Below, piece by piece: positions 42,483 through 52,698 of a DNA stretch of 64,000 nucleotides. The notes beneath the pieces were generated by a model. That model searched no databases. It was not told the origin of the DNA and was given only the letters and a program-made list of their open reading frames with translations. Origin of the DNA: an uncultured Collinsella sp. (lineage in GTDB: Bacteria; Actinomycetota; Coriobacteriia; Coriobacteriales; Coriobacteriaceae); assembly GCA_900544725.1 (NCBI GenBank), contig UQWK01000003.1, positions 1 to 64,000 on the forward strand, read 5' to 3'. Numbering within the stretch: the stretch's first letter is position 1; every line of letters starts with the position of its first letter. A program made the position numbers and the translations under genes.

Positions 42483-43298
42483 TTAACTGTGGCGGTACTC
42501 GGCGATGATGAAGTCGATGTCGGTTTGAAGGGTATCCAGGTTTGCCAAACGCTCTTTGTCGGCAGGGCGCGTGCGATAGTAGTACGGCGTCATCTGGAAC
42601 ACCGCCTCGATGTCGGCCTGGGTCTGGAGCGTTATCTTCGCAGACACCCGCTGCGTTCCGACCAACTCGAGCTCGATAGTCTTCGGCAGCTTCTCGTCGT
42701 TAAGGTACGGCGTGTCGTAGAGCACCTCCTTGAGCCCAAAGAGATGACGGGCGCCCGGCACCACGGTATAGAGCGAACCCTCTGGCGCCAGCACGCGGGC
42801 AAACTCGCGTTCGTTAAAGGGAGCGAAGAGCTCGGTCACCATATCGAAGGCGCCATCGGCCACGGGGATGTCCTTCATGTTGGCCACGAAATAGGTCGCA
42901 TCGCCGCGCTTGGCGGCAAGGCGCACCATCTCTTTGCCCAGGTCGAACCCGTAAGCGTCCACATCCGGCACCGCGCCCATGGCGCTGGTGTAGTAGCCCT
43001 CGCCACAGCAAATATCGAGCAAGGTCATGGGACCATTCGCAGACGCAGCGCGCCCAGTCGTCCGCTCGTGCACCAGCTCGACCATCGCATCGCGCAACGG
43101 CGCGTAGTATCCACGGTTCAGAAAGTCACGGCGGCTGCGTGCCTGCGACTTGGGGTCGCCCATAGAGTCGCCGCTCTTGGACGAACGCAGCAGATATAGA
43201 TAGCCCTCGCGAGCACGGTCAAACCGGTGTCCGCCCGCACATGAAGCACCACGCTCATCGTCCACCAACGGTTCATGGCAAACGGGACACAACAACAT
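42483..43298 (-). CDS. rlmA: RlmA-type 23S rRNA guanine-N1 methyltransferase
   Basis: 271 aa. N-terminal zinc finger with C4, C7, C20 and H24 (CPVC...CAGGH), then FDRAREGYLYLL, which is characteristic of RlmA, and a class I SAM-binding fold (LLDICCGEGYY). RlmA(I) modifies G745 and RlmA(II)/TlrB G748 of 23S rRNA; the latter can confer tylosin resistance with a partner enzyme, but the subtype cannot be set here. ATG at 43298 with AAGGAG upstream. Confidence 0.88.
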   Translation of the reverse strand: MLLCPVCHEPLVDDERGASCAGGHRFDRAREGYLYLLRSSKSGDSMGDPKSQARSRRDFLNRGYYAPLRDAMVELVHERTTGRAASANGPMTLLDICCGEGYYTSAMGAVPDVDAYGFDLGKEMVRLAAKRGDATYFVANMKDIPVADGAFDMVTELFAPFNEREFARVLAPEGSLYTVVPGARHLFGLKEVLYDTPYLNDEKLPKTIELELVGTQRVSAKITLQTQADIEAVFQMTPYYYRTRPADKERLANLDTLQTDIDFIIAEYRHS

Positions 43299-43354
43299 GG
43301 CAACTCCTTAGCGCGGACTACACAACGCCCACCATTGTCGCACGCCTTCCACAC

Positions 43355-43412
43355 CTAGTCATTGGGGACGTTCTTAAATGATTAGTCGTTTAAGAACGTC
43401 CCCAATGACTAG
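43355..43412. repeat. 24-bp inverted repeat with GGGAC core
   Basis: Perfect 24-bp arms containing ATTGGGGACGTTCTTAA (43355-43378 and its complement 43389-43412) around TGATTAGTCG, in the divergent gap rlmA / MATE. A second copy of the element is at 58059. Confidence 0.9.
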
Positions 43413-43476
43413 TCGATTAGGAGTATCATCATCTGCGCAAATAAGCACGAAAGAGCATATTAGAGATTGAGAGCGT

Positions 43477-44859
43477 ATGGCTGATACCGCATCTAAGCAC
43501 ATTGACATGATCACCGGCTCGCTGTGGCGAAATATTCCCCTGTTCGCCTTCCCCGTGGCCGCCACGAGCATCTTGGAGCAGCTATCGAACCTCATCGCCA
43601 CGGTCATCATCGGTAATTTCTCGGGCGACCAGGGAACCCTCGCCATGGCGGCGGTCGGCTCCAATGTTCCGCTTACCAGTCTTATGCTCAACCTGTTTAT
43701 TGGCATGTCGCTTGGCTCCAACGTGGTCATCGCCAACGCTATCGGCCGCAACGATCAGAACATGGTCAAACGCGCCGTCCATACCTCGATTTTAATGGCG
43801 CTCGTAGGCTTTGTCGTCATCGCTCTGGGCGAGATCTTTGCCGAGCCCATGCTCGCCGCGCTCAACGTTCCCGCCGAAACCATGCCGCTCGCCTCGCTCT
43901 ACCTGCGCGTCTTTTTGCTCAGCCTGCCCTCAATCTTGCTCTACAACTTTGAGGCCGCGATCTTCCGCTCCGTCGGCATCACCCGCATGCCGCTGCAGGC
44001 GCTTGCCGTGTCCACCGTCCTCAACATTGGCCTGGACCTCATCTTTGTCCCCGTACTCCACTGGGGCGTCGCAGGCGTCGCCATCGCCACCGCCATCGCC
44101 TACACCGTCAGCGCCGCTACACTCTTTATCCGCCTGCTCAAGACCGACTCCGTCGTCCGCGTCACCCCGCGTGACTTGGCTATCGACCCCGTCGCCCTCA
44201 AGCGCATCGTCAAGATCGGCCTGCCCGCCGGCATCCAAAGCGCCGTCTTTGCCGTCGCCAACATCATCATCCAGTCCGCCATCAACAGTCTGGGCACCGA
44301 GGTCATGGCGGCATCGAGCGCCGCCATGAGCCTGGAATACGTGTGCTATAACCTGCTCAACAGCTTTAGCCAAGCTTGCACCACCTTTGTGGGACAAAAC
44401 CACGGTGCCCGCCAGATCGACCGCTGCACCAAAACGCTTAAGGTCTGCCTGGTCGAAGGCGGTATCGTTGCGCTCACCACGATCATCGTTATTGTCGGCC
44501 TGGGGCGCGAGATCTTGTCGCTCTTTAACAGCGATCCCAACATCGTCTCGATCGGCTATATCCGCGTGTGCTCAATTTTCCCGGCGTACGCCTTTAGCAT
44601 GTTCTACGAAAACATGTCCGGCTACCTGCGCGGCTTTGGTATCTCGCTCATGCCCGCCCTCATCACCATGATCTGTGTCTGCGGCATCCGCTTCTATTGG
44701 GTGTTCTGCGTGTTCCCGCACTTCCGCACCTTTGCGAACATCATGATGGTCTACCCCATCAGCCTGGGCACCACGGCGTTCTTTATGGTCGTGGCGGTAT
44801 TACTCTGCCACCCGGCACGCACCTATCGCGCCACCAAAGCCAAAGCGACAGCCCGCTAA
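43477..44859 (+). CDS. MATE-family multidrug/metabolite exporter
   Basis: 460 aa, twelve membrane segments in two MATE halves; the second begins near IGLPAGIQSAVFAVANIIIQ and the first near FAFPVAATSILEQLSNLIAT. Members exchange Na+ or H+ for organic cations. ATG at 43477 with GAGAG upstream. Monocistronic and divergent from rlmA across a palindromic repeat. The substrate is not predictable. Confidence 0.9.
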   Translation: MADTASKHIDMITGSLWRNIPLFAFPVAATSILEQLSNLIATVIIGNFSGDQGTLAMAAVGSNVPLTSLMLNLFIGMSLGSNVVIANAIGRNDQNMVKRAVHTSILMALVGFVVIALGEIFAEPMLAALNVPAETMPLASLYLRVFLLSLPSILLYNFEAAIFRSVGITRMPLQALAVSTVLNIGLDLIFVPVLHWGVAGVAIATAIAYTVSAATLFIRLLKTDSVVRVTPRDLAIDPVALKRIVKIGLPAGIQSAVFAVANIIIQSAINSLGTEVMAASSAAMSLEYVCYNLLNSFSQACTTFVGQNHGARQIDRCTKTLKVCLVEGGIVALTTIIVIVGLGREILSLFNSDPNIVSIGYIRVCSIFPAYAFSMFYENMSGYLRGFGISLMPALITMICVCGIRFYWVFCVFPHFRTFANIMMVYPISLGTTAFFMVVAVLLCHPARTYRATKAKATAR

Positions 44860-44886
44860 ACACCGCACTCAACGCCACACCAGTCA

Positions 44887-45753
44887 TTAATTGACAATAT
44901 GCGAGCTCGTATAGTCGATAAAGCGCCTCGTGGCGATGGGCATGGTGTCCCAGCTGCGCCAGGCGGCCACCACGTCGCGCGAGGGGGCATGCACGATGGG
45001 ACGTACGCGAATATCGGCCCGCATACCCTCGACGGTGCGGCGATAGAGCATGCTCACGCCTAGGCCCTCCTCCACCATCGCCATGATGGTGTAATCGTCG
45101 GTGACCTCGCTCGTCACATGTGGCGACAGCCCATGAGCCGCAAACGCATCGAGTACCAGGCTCTGTTCGCCCTCATCCAGCAACACAAACGGCTCGGACG
45201 CCAGATCGGCGAGCGTCACCTTCTCCTTTGCCGCCAGCGGATGCGCGGCCGGCAGCAATGCCACCAACTCGTCGTGATAGACCACGCGCTTCTCGAGCCC
45301 CGCGGTAAATCCGCGCGCCGTAAAGCAAAAGTCAACTAAGCCATCGTGCACCCACTGGGCGTTGCGCGTGTAATCGCCCTGCTTGAGGGTAAAGCGTACG
45401 CCCGGGTGCAGCGCACCAAAGTCGCGAATCACACGCGGCAGCACGGTACGACTCACGTTGGTAAACGTCGCAATGCGAATATCGGTCGACGAAAGCCCCA
45501 GCAGCTCCTGGCGCTTGCCCTCAAGCTCGGCCTCGGCGGTCACGATCTGGCGCAGGTACGGCAGGTACTGCTTGCCGTCGCGCGTAAGCGAAACGCCCTG
45601 CTTTCCGCGCTCGATAAGCGTGGTACCCAGCTCGCGCTCGAGCGCCTTGACGGCCTGGCTCACCGCACTTTGCGTATAGCCCAGCTCGTCCGCTGCACGT
45701 TTCAGACTGCCGCAATCGACCACCATACAAACAATCTGATACCGCGATGCCAT
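44887..45753 (-). CDS. LysR-family transcriptional regulator
   Basis: 288 aa. HTH at the extreme N-terminus (YQIVCMVVDCGSLKRAADEL; YTQSAVSQAVKALERELG), then a LysR effector domain including DDYTIMAMVEEGLGVSMLY, the same segment as in the regulator at 1733. ATG at 45753 with GGAGG upstream. Divergent from the EamA gene at 45912, which it probably controls. Confidence 0.9.
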   Translation of the reverse strand: MASRYQIVCMVVDCGSLKRAADELGYTQSAVSQAVKALERELGTTLIERGKQGVSLTRDGKQYLPYLRQIVTAEAELEGKRQELLGLSSTDIRIATFTNVSRTVLPRVIRDFGALHPGVRFTLKQGDYTRNAQWVHDGLVDFCFTARGFTAGLEKRVVYHDELVALLPAAHPLAAKEKVTLADLASEPFVLLDEGEQSLVLDAFAAHGLSPHVTSEVTDDYTIMAMVEEGLGVSMLYRRTVEGMRADIRVRPIVHAPSRDVVAAWRSWDTMPIATRRFIDYTSSHIVN

Positions 45754-45911
45754 CGTGCCTCCACATCAATGCAGCCGTAAAACGTTTTGCCAGTGCTTTT
45801 CCTGCCAACATTAGCGTTTCTTAATCATACTGAAGATACATTCGCTTTACTACATCCACATCTGGGAGCAGAATCCTTTTTGCGAAACCGTTCTGTAACA
45901 AAAGGAGTCCC

Positions 45912-46814
45912 ATGGATCGCAAAAAAGCAATCGCGCTCTCATTTTCCGTTCCCATCGCATGGGGCTTTTCGTATCCCCTCATGAAGATCGGCATGGACAG
46001 CATGAACGCCACGAGTATCGTCGCGCTACGCTGCATCATCGCCTTTGTGGCCTGTCTGCTGCTCTTCCACAAGCGCGCTTTCCGCATCAACCGCGACCTT
46101 ATGGTTCGCGCCGCCATCATCGGCGCCATCATGGCAACCGAGCTCACCTGCATGTGCCTGGGCTCCAGCCTCACCTCTGCTTCCACTGCCGGCTTTTTGC
46201 AGAGCCTGACGGTCGTGATCGTGCCGTTTGCCAACGCCGCCCTGCTGCGTCGCGCCCCCGAGCGCAAAGTGCTCGTCGGCACCGTCATCGTCACCTGCGG
46301 CATGTTGCTGCTCTCGGGCGCCGACTTTACCAGTCTGAACCCGGGCGCGATCATCATGCTGCTCTCCGCTTTTGTCTACGCCGGCCATATCATTGTCGCC
46401 AAGCGCTTTGTCGAAGAAGTCGACCCGCTGGCTCTAGGTGTTTGGCAGCTGGGCTTTGGCGGCTTGTTCTCGGGCATCGCGGCATTCACCTTTGGCGGTT
46501 TCACGCTTCCCGGCACGCCGGGCGAGATCGTGGTCGTCGTCGCACTCGCACTCATCTGCTCTGCCTATGGCTTTATCACCCAAACGCTCGTGCAGCCCCA
46601 CGTGCCTGCCGAGACCACCGGCTTCGCCTTCTCGCTCGAGCCAGTCTGCTCCGCCGTCTTTTCGTTCTTCCTGGTCGGCGAGGTCCTGAGCCCCATCGCC
46701 TTCTTTGGCGCCGCCCTCATCCTCACCGGCGTCATGGTGGCAACCGTCGAACTTCCGCGCCTTCGCGCACATGGACAGGCTCGTATGGCAGGAGCGCCCG
46801 AGCGCGTCTCGTAG
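45912..46814 (+). CDS. EamA/DMT-family transporter
   Basis: 300 aa with ten predicted membrane segments as two EamA repeats (SVPIAWGFSYPLMKIGMDSM; AIIMLLSAFVYAGHIIVAKR) and FAFSLEPVCSAVFSFFLVGE near the end. ATG at 45912, 5 nt after AAAAGGAG. Divergent from a LysR regulator, repeating the arrangement at 1733-3620. The 158-nt gap holds the short palindrome AAAACGTTTT (45779-45788) but no larger symmetric site. Substrate unknown. Confidence 0.9.
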   Translation: MDRKKAIALSFSVPIAWGFSYPLMKIGMDSMNATSIVALRCIIAFVACLLLFHKRAFRINRDLMVRAAIIGAIMATELTCMCLGSSLTSASTAGFLQSLTVVIVPFANAALLRRAPERKVLVGTVIVTCGMLLLSGADFTSLNPGAIIMLLSAFVYAGHIIVAKRFVEEVDPLALGVWQLGFGGLFSGIAAFTFGGFTLPGTPGEIVVVVALALICSAYGFITQTLVQPHVPAETTGFAFSLEPVCSAVFSFFLVGEVLSPIAFFGAALILTGVMVATVELPRLRAHGQARMAGAPERVS

Positions 46815-46901
46815 ACCCCGCTCTTCATACAGCCGTGGCGTAAAGGTCTCCGGACACCTTTACAATAGATGCCAACAGAGCATCTGCCATAAAGGAGCCC
46901 C

Positions 46902-47627
46902 ATGGACACCGCAACTCGCGATCGCAACATAGCAACTTGGTTGGGCGATGCGCCGCAGCCGGTACGTGACACCACGAACCAGCTGCTCGAACGCATCGCC
47001 CTTTTGCGTACCGAGCAGACCATCTACCCGGCACAAGACGACATTCTCAATGCCCTCGCCTACACGCCGGCCAACCAGGTCAAGGTTGTCATCTTGGGTC
47101 AAGACCCCTATCACGGACCCAACCAGGCAATGGGGCTGTCGTTCTCGGTCCCCGCGACGCAAACCAAGTTGCCGCCGAGCCTGCGCAACATCTATAAGGA
47201 GCTCAAAGCCGATCTGGATTGCCCTATTCCCGCCACGGGAGACCTAACCCCATGGGCACTGCAGGGCGTCCTGCTCCTCAACACTACGCTCACCGTGCGC
47301 GAGCATGCCGCGAACTCGCACGCCAAACTGGGCTGGAGTACGCTCACCGACTACGTTATCGAACGCTGCTGTCAGCTACCCCAACCGGTAGTCTTTTTGG
47401 CATGGGGCCGCTTTGCCCAGCAGATGGTCGAAGGCAAGCTCGCCGCGACCGGCGCGGGCAAGGCAACCGACAAGTTCTGCCTGGCCTCTACGCACCCCTC
47501 GCCGCTTTCGGCCAACCGTGCCACGGCAGAACTCCCCGCCTTTATGGGGTCGCGCCCCTTCTCGGCAGCCAATCGGCTACTCGAACGGCACGGCTCGACC
47601 CCCGTCAACTGGACTTGCCTCGGCTAA
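46902..47627 (+). CDS. ung: Uracil-DNA glycosylase (family 1)
   Basis: 241 aa. Removes uracil from DNA at the start of base excision repair. Family 1 motifs are intact: GQDPYHG (66-72, catalytic D68), LLLNTTLTV and the minor-groove loop HPSPLS. ATG at 46902 behind AAAGGAG. Monocistronic, closed by a strong terminator. Confidence 0.96.
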   Translation: MDTATRDRNIATWLGDAPQPVRDTTNQLLERIALLRTEQTIYPAQDDILNALAYTPANQVKVVILGQDPYHGPNQAMGLSFSVPATQTKLPPSLRNIYKELKADLDCPIPATGDLTPWALQGVLLLNTTLTVREHAANSHAKLGWSTLTDYVIERCCQLPQPVVFLAWGRFAQQMVEGKLAATGAGKATDKFCLASTHPSPLSANRATAELPAFMGSRPFSAANRLLERHGSTPVNWTCLG

Positions 47628-47641
47628 AAATCGATACATCA

Positions 47642-47677
47642 AAAACGCGCCCGACGGCTTTCCATCGGGCGCGTTTT
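47642..47677. terminator. Bidirectional terminator, ung / SDR
   Basis: AAAACGCGCCCGA pairs with TCGGGCGCGTTTT, 13-bp perfect stem, 10-nt loop, A and T runs at the two ends, between convergent genes. Confidence 0.9.
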
Positions 47678-47678
47678 A

Positions 47679-48359
47679 CTACTCGGGCCAGATAAACTGG
47701 GTGCGGCCGGCCTCGCCGCCATCGATCAACAGACTCTGTCCGGTCATAAACCGGTTGGTCACGCCCACAAAGTAGATCCACTCGGCGATCTCTTGGGCGG
47801 TGGCCCAGCGCTTAAGCGGTGTGAGCTCCATAATCTGGTTCCACAGGTGTTCGTCTTCCATCACGCAACGGTTGAGCGGCGTGATAACGCCGCCCGGGTC
47901 CACACTGTTGGCGATGGCCTGCGGTGCCAGCCGGTTTGCAAGGTTCTTGGTGTAGGCGATAACGCCGCCCTTGCTGGCGGCATAGGCGGGAAACTCCGAT
48001 CCCGTATGCCCGCTCGCCGATCCCACATTGACCACGGATTTGATAGCCGGCGCCGGCTTGGCGGCAAGCCCCTCCCCCACAAAGGCGTAACGCTCGGTCA
48101 CGTTGATGGTGCCACACAGGTTTGCGGCGATGTCATCGGCCGAATCCTGCACACCGGCAACGTTCACGATCACCTGGGGCTCAAGGTCATCCGGAAACGC
48201 GTCCGGCTTGCGGACATCAACAATCAGATGGCGGTAGCGTTCGTGTTCGATCGCCGCCGGCAGCAGATCAAAGCCCACGACCTCGTGGCCCTCGTCCAAA
48301 AAGCGCTGCACGCACGCGGCTCCGATACCGCCCGAAGCGCCCGTGATCAAAACCCGCAT
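47679..48359 (-). CDS. Short-chain dehydrogenase/reductase
   Basis: 226 aa Rossmann protein. Cofactor motif TGASGGIG (6-13), NVAGV, catalytic S in VNVGSASGHTGS and YAASKGG (Tyr-Lys pair), and the late DPGGVITPLN segment where PG is typical. The acidic residue after the second strand (GFDLLP) favours NAD(H). In gut Coriobacteriia SDRs include hydroxysteroid dehydrogenases, but nothing here fixes the substrate. ATG at 48359 with AAGGAG upstream; its start is 9 nt after the VUT transporter stop, so the two are one operon. Confidence 0.85.
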   Translation of the reverse strand: MRVLITGASGGIGAACVQRFLDEGHEVVGFDLLPAAIEHERYRHLIVDVRKPDAFPDDLEPQVIVNVAGVQDSADDIAANLCGTINVTERYAFVGEGLAAKPAPAIKSVVNVGSASGHTGSEFPAYAASKGGVIAYTKNLANRLAPQAIANSVDPGGVITPLNRCVMEDEHLWNQIMELTPLKRWATAQEIAEWIYFVGVTNRFMTGQSLLIDGGEAGRTQFIWPE

Positions 48360-48368
48360 ACTTGCTCC

Positions 48369-49091
48369 TTAGGCGGTTGCGTGGCGCTCGAGGTACTCGG
48401 AGCCCACATTCTCACGCTCCCAGCCGCGCACGACTTTGTAGCCCACGGGGCTCAGGAAGACCTCGCACAGCAGCTCGGCGACAGCGCCGGTCAGCGAGCA
48501 CATAAGGACCTGTACCCACGTCCAGCCAAAGAACGTGTGGCTTACCACAATGGCAAAGACCAGGTTGTCGATAAACTGGCCAACGCCCGTGGACACATAG
48601 GAGCGAAAGGCAAAGCTCGCAAAGTTATTCTTTTTGAGCATACGGCCGAGCGACTGGTTGAGCGTAGAGTTAACCACGGCAGAAACGAGCATTGCCAGCG
48701 AAGAGCCCAGCACCACGTACCAGGTGCCGCCGATGGTGGCGTTAAGGGCGGTGTTGACCTCGATCATACCCGTGTCGTAGTAGGCGCCCCACATGCCGGG
48801 CGTGAGCGAGCATGCCCAAAAGCACAGGCTCACGGCGAGGTTGACCGCCAGTGCGAGGATAGAGATTTTGATGGATGCCTTGGCGCCAAAGCGCTTGCAG
48901 ATCATGTCCTGGCACAAAAACGAGACCCAGCTCACCACAAAGCCACAGTCGAGCGCCAGATACGGCAGGCTGATAAGTTCTTTGTTGGCCAGCAGGTTCA
49001 TCATGATGACACTCACGAAAAACAGCGAAACCGTTGCCGCGGGAATGCTCCGCAACAGGACCTTGTAGTCCTCCATGACCTTCTTGATCAT
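48369..49091 (-). CDS. VUT/YhhQ-type queuosine precursor transporter
   Basis: 240 aa with six membrane segments (for example SIPAATVSLFFVSVIMMNLL and LPYLALDCGFVVSWVSFLCQ). It carries the Vut_1-type VGQFIDNLVFAIVV helix. Members import preQ0, preQ1 or queuine. ATG at 49091 with AAAGGAG upstream. The leader can fold like a preQ1 riboswitch that pairs over this ribosome site, which supports the substrate assignment. Followed by an SDR gene. Confidence 0.82.
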   Translation of the reverse strand: MIKKVMEDYKVLLRSIPAATVSLFFVSVIMMNLLANKELISLPYLALDCGFVVSWVSFLCQDMICKRFGAKASIKISILALAVNLAVSLCFWACSLTPGMWGAYYDTGMIEVNTALNATIGGTWYVVLGSSLAMLVSAVVNSTLNQSLGRMLKKNNFASFAFRSYVSTGVGQFIDNLVFAIVVSHTFFGWTWVQVLMCSLTGAVAELLCEVFLSPVGYKVVRGWERENVGSEYLERHATA

Positions 49092-49097
49092 TATGTA

Positions 49098-49147
49098 CTC
49101 CTTTGGTTTTAGGTTTAACGAGCAGGATATCGGACCCGAACTGCTCG
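49098..49147 (-). promoter_or_regulatory. Candidate preQ1 riboswitch
   Basis: On the minus strand CGAGCAG and CTGCTCG form a 7-bp stem with a 15-nt loop containing GGGTCC, followed by an A-rich tail TTAAACCTAAAACC that runs into AAAGGAG. This resembles class I preQ1 RNAs (small stem-loop, A-rich tail, pseudoknot with the ribosome site); loop UCC could pair with SD GGA. The loop is longer than usual, so this is provisional. Confidence 0.45.
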
Positions 49148-49247
49148 GACGTCTCGGTCTTGAGACGACGGTGGGTATGATAGCCGCTCACACGGCATCA
49201 GGCAAGTAAATGGCGCGGCAACCCCGCAGGACCACCGCGCCGATGCG

Positions 49248-50861
<1,614 letters not shown>

Positions 50862-51005
50862 GCGGATCCTTTCTTGCATTGAGTGCATTACGTCGTTGTA
50901 ACCGCACTATTGTAGCCGCGAAATGCTGCAGCAGGGCACCTATCAGGACAAATTCATCAGTTGGGGCCTAGGTAGCAGTCGATGGCGGCACTCCGCAGCA
51001 GTTCG

Positions 51006-51301
51006 TCTCGATCTGTAACATCTAGACGGTTTTTGAACCTCTACCTGTTACAGATTTAGACAAACAGGTGGACGTCCCAGAAAGATCTCGATCTGTAACA
51101 TCTAGCCACTCAAAACGGGTCCATCTGTTACAGATTGAGATATAAGGGTAGACGGGTGGCCAATGTCTCGATCTATAACATCTACCAGCCAAAATCTTCT
51201 CCAGTTGTTACAGATTTAGACAAACAGGTGGGGCCCGCCAGCAAAATCTCAATCTGTAACAGGTAGCCGTCCAAATCGGTTCCAGATGTTACAGATTGAG
51301 A
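51006..51301. repeat. Array of eight alternating 15-bp motifs, 40-bp pitch
   Basis: The motif TGTTACAGATTGAGA (or TCGAGA/TTAGA ending) occurs on the plus strand at 51046, 51126, 51206 and 51287, and on the minus strand starting (left end) at 51006, 51086, 51166 and 51247. Spacers are 25 bp (one of 26) and mostly unrelated; CAAACAGGTGG recurs in two. Each pair can form a 15-bp hairpin. It occupies most of the divergent gap prfC/gntR (50862-51412); the remaining flanks hold only promoter sequences. Confidence 0.9.
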
Positions 51302-51334
51302 TGGATGAACGAACGGACAATCCCTATTTGCCTC

Positions 51335-51385
51335 TTGCGTAACTGTGCATAGTGTATATATACTGTGCTTACCGGTTATATACAC
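51335..51385 (+). promoter_or_regulatory. Promoter and operator of the GntR/ABC operon
   Basis: TTGCGT (51335-51340), 18-bp spacer, TATACT (51359-51364). A perfect inverted repeat GTGTATATA / TATATACAC (51352-51360 and 51377-51385, 16-nt spacer) overlaps the -10, as expected for autorepression by a YtrA-type GntR protein. Confidence 0.7.
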
Positions 51386-51412
51386 GTGTAGCCCAACAGC
51401 TAAGGAGCCGCT

Positions 51413-51793
51413 GTGGACATCATCCTATCCAATTCGAGCGACAAGCCCATCTACGAGCAAATAGCCTCGCAGGTCAAAGCTCAGATCCTTTCGGGCACAC
51501 TCGCTGCGGGAGCCAAACTCCCCAGCATCCGCGCACTCGCGAGCGATCTTGGCGTGAGTGTCATCACCACCAAGCGCGCCTACGCCGACCTAGAGCAACT
51601 CGGGTTTATCTGCACCGTGCAGGGCAAGGGCTGCTTTGTCGCCGAGGGCAACCAGGAACTCTTGCGCGAAAACCAGCTCTGCCATATCGAAGAGCTACTT
51701 GCGAAAGCGGCGAGCCAAGCCGAAACCCTGGGCCTCACGCGCGACAAGCTGCACGAGATGCTCGACCTGGTAGCCCCCGAAACTATGCAGTAG
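51413..51793 (+). CDS. GntR-family (YtrA-type) regulator
   Basis: 126 aa: a winged HTH (PIYEQIASQVKAQILSGTLA; GVSVITTKRAYADLEQLGF) with only a ~45-residue helical tail, the YtrA subfamily layout. Such proteins repress adjoining ABC transporter genes and respond to membrane-acting compounds. GTG start at 51413, 5 nt after AAGGAG. First gene of a three-gene operon with the ABC ATPase and permease. Confidence 0.9.
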   Translation: MDIILSNSSDKPIYEQIASQVKAQILSGTLAAGAKLPSIRALASDLGVSVITTKRAYADLEQLGFICTVQGKGCFVAEGNQELLRENQLCHIEELLAKAASQAETLGLTRDKLHEMLDLVAPETMQ

Positions 51794-51816
51794 CCATCTG
51801 CAAGAAAGGCTATGCC

Positions 51817-52698
51817 ATGCAAAACCTTTTAGAACTCAAAGGTATCTCACGCCGTGTGAGCGACCGCTTTTCGCTGCGCGACGTCACGCTTGCCGTGGAA
51901 CCCGGCCAGATTGTTGGCTTTGTGGGCGCAAACGGCGCCGGCAAAACCACGACGATTCGAGCCGCGCTCGGGCTTATAAAGCTCGATGCCGGCGAGGTGC
52001 ACCTGTTTGGGCAGCGCTGTGGCGCCGACGCGCCCGATGAAACGCAGCGTTGCCTGCGCACTCGTGTCGGCCTCGTGCTGGACACATGCCCCTTCCCTTC
52101 CACACTCAAGGTGACCGAAGTTGAGGCACTCGTAAGCCCGGCATACCCCACCTGGAGCCACGACACCTTCTCCAGCCTCATCGACCGATTTGGCCTCGAT
52201 CCCAAGGCAAAGGTCAAGGACCTCTCCCGCGGCATGGGCATGAAGCTGCAGCTTGCCTGCGCGCTCAGCCACAAGGCCAAACTGCTCGTTTTGGACGAAG
52301 CCACCGCGGGCCTCGATCCCATGGCACGCGAGGAGCTGCTTGATGAGCTGCTTGCCTTTGTCGCCGACGGCCAGCACAGCGTGCTGCTCTCGAGCCACAT
52401 TACATCCGACCTCGATCGCGCCGCTGATCGCGTCATCTGCATCGATAATGGCTCGATTATTTTTGACCTGCCGCGCGAGGATATTACCGACCGCGCTGGC
52501 ATCGCCCACTGTACCCAAGCACAGGCCGCCGAGCTTATGGCTTGCGTCGAAGGCGCCCGTGCCGCCCGCCATGCCTACAGCGTGGACGTGCTCGTGCCCA
52601 ACCGTCGCGATACGCTCGAGGCCTTCCCCGAGATTCCCTGCGATCGGGCAACCATTGATGACTATCTTCGCCTCATGCTGAAAGGAGCTTCGAAATGA
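51817..52698 (+). CDS. ABC transporter ATP-binding protein
   Basis: 293 aa. Walker A GANGAGKTTT, signature LSRGMGMKLQLACAL (LSGGQ variant), Walker B LLVLDEATAGLD and the H-loop SSHI. The YtrB/BcrA-type ATPase domain is followed by a ~65-residue extension. ATG at 51817 after GAAAGG; the TGA overlaps the permease ATG by 4 nt, showing coupling. Likely exports or senses a membrane-active compound, inferred from the YtrA regulator. Confidence 0.92.
   Translation: MQNLLELKGISRRVSDRFSLRDVTLAVEPGQIVGFVGANGAGKTTTIRAALGLIKLDAGEVHLFGQRCGADAPDETQRCLRTRVGLVLDTCPFPSTLKVTEVEALVSPAYPTWSHDTFSSLIDRFGLDPKAKVKDLSRGMGMKLQLACALSHKAKLLVLDEATAGLDPMAREELLDELLAFVADGQHSVLLSSHITSDLDRAADRVICIDNGSIIFDLPREDITDRAGIAHCTQAQAAELMACVEGARAARHAYSVDVLVPNRRDTLEAFPEIPCDRATIDDYLRLMLKGASK

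Noticed and set aside
51006..51301. CRISPR array
   Set aside because: Motif orientation alternates, the repeat is only 15 bp, spacers are not uniform protospacer-like units, and no cas genes are present.
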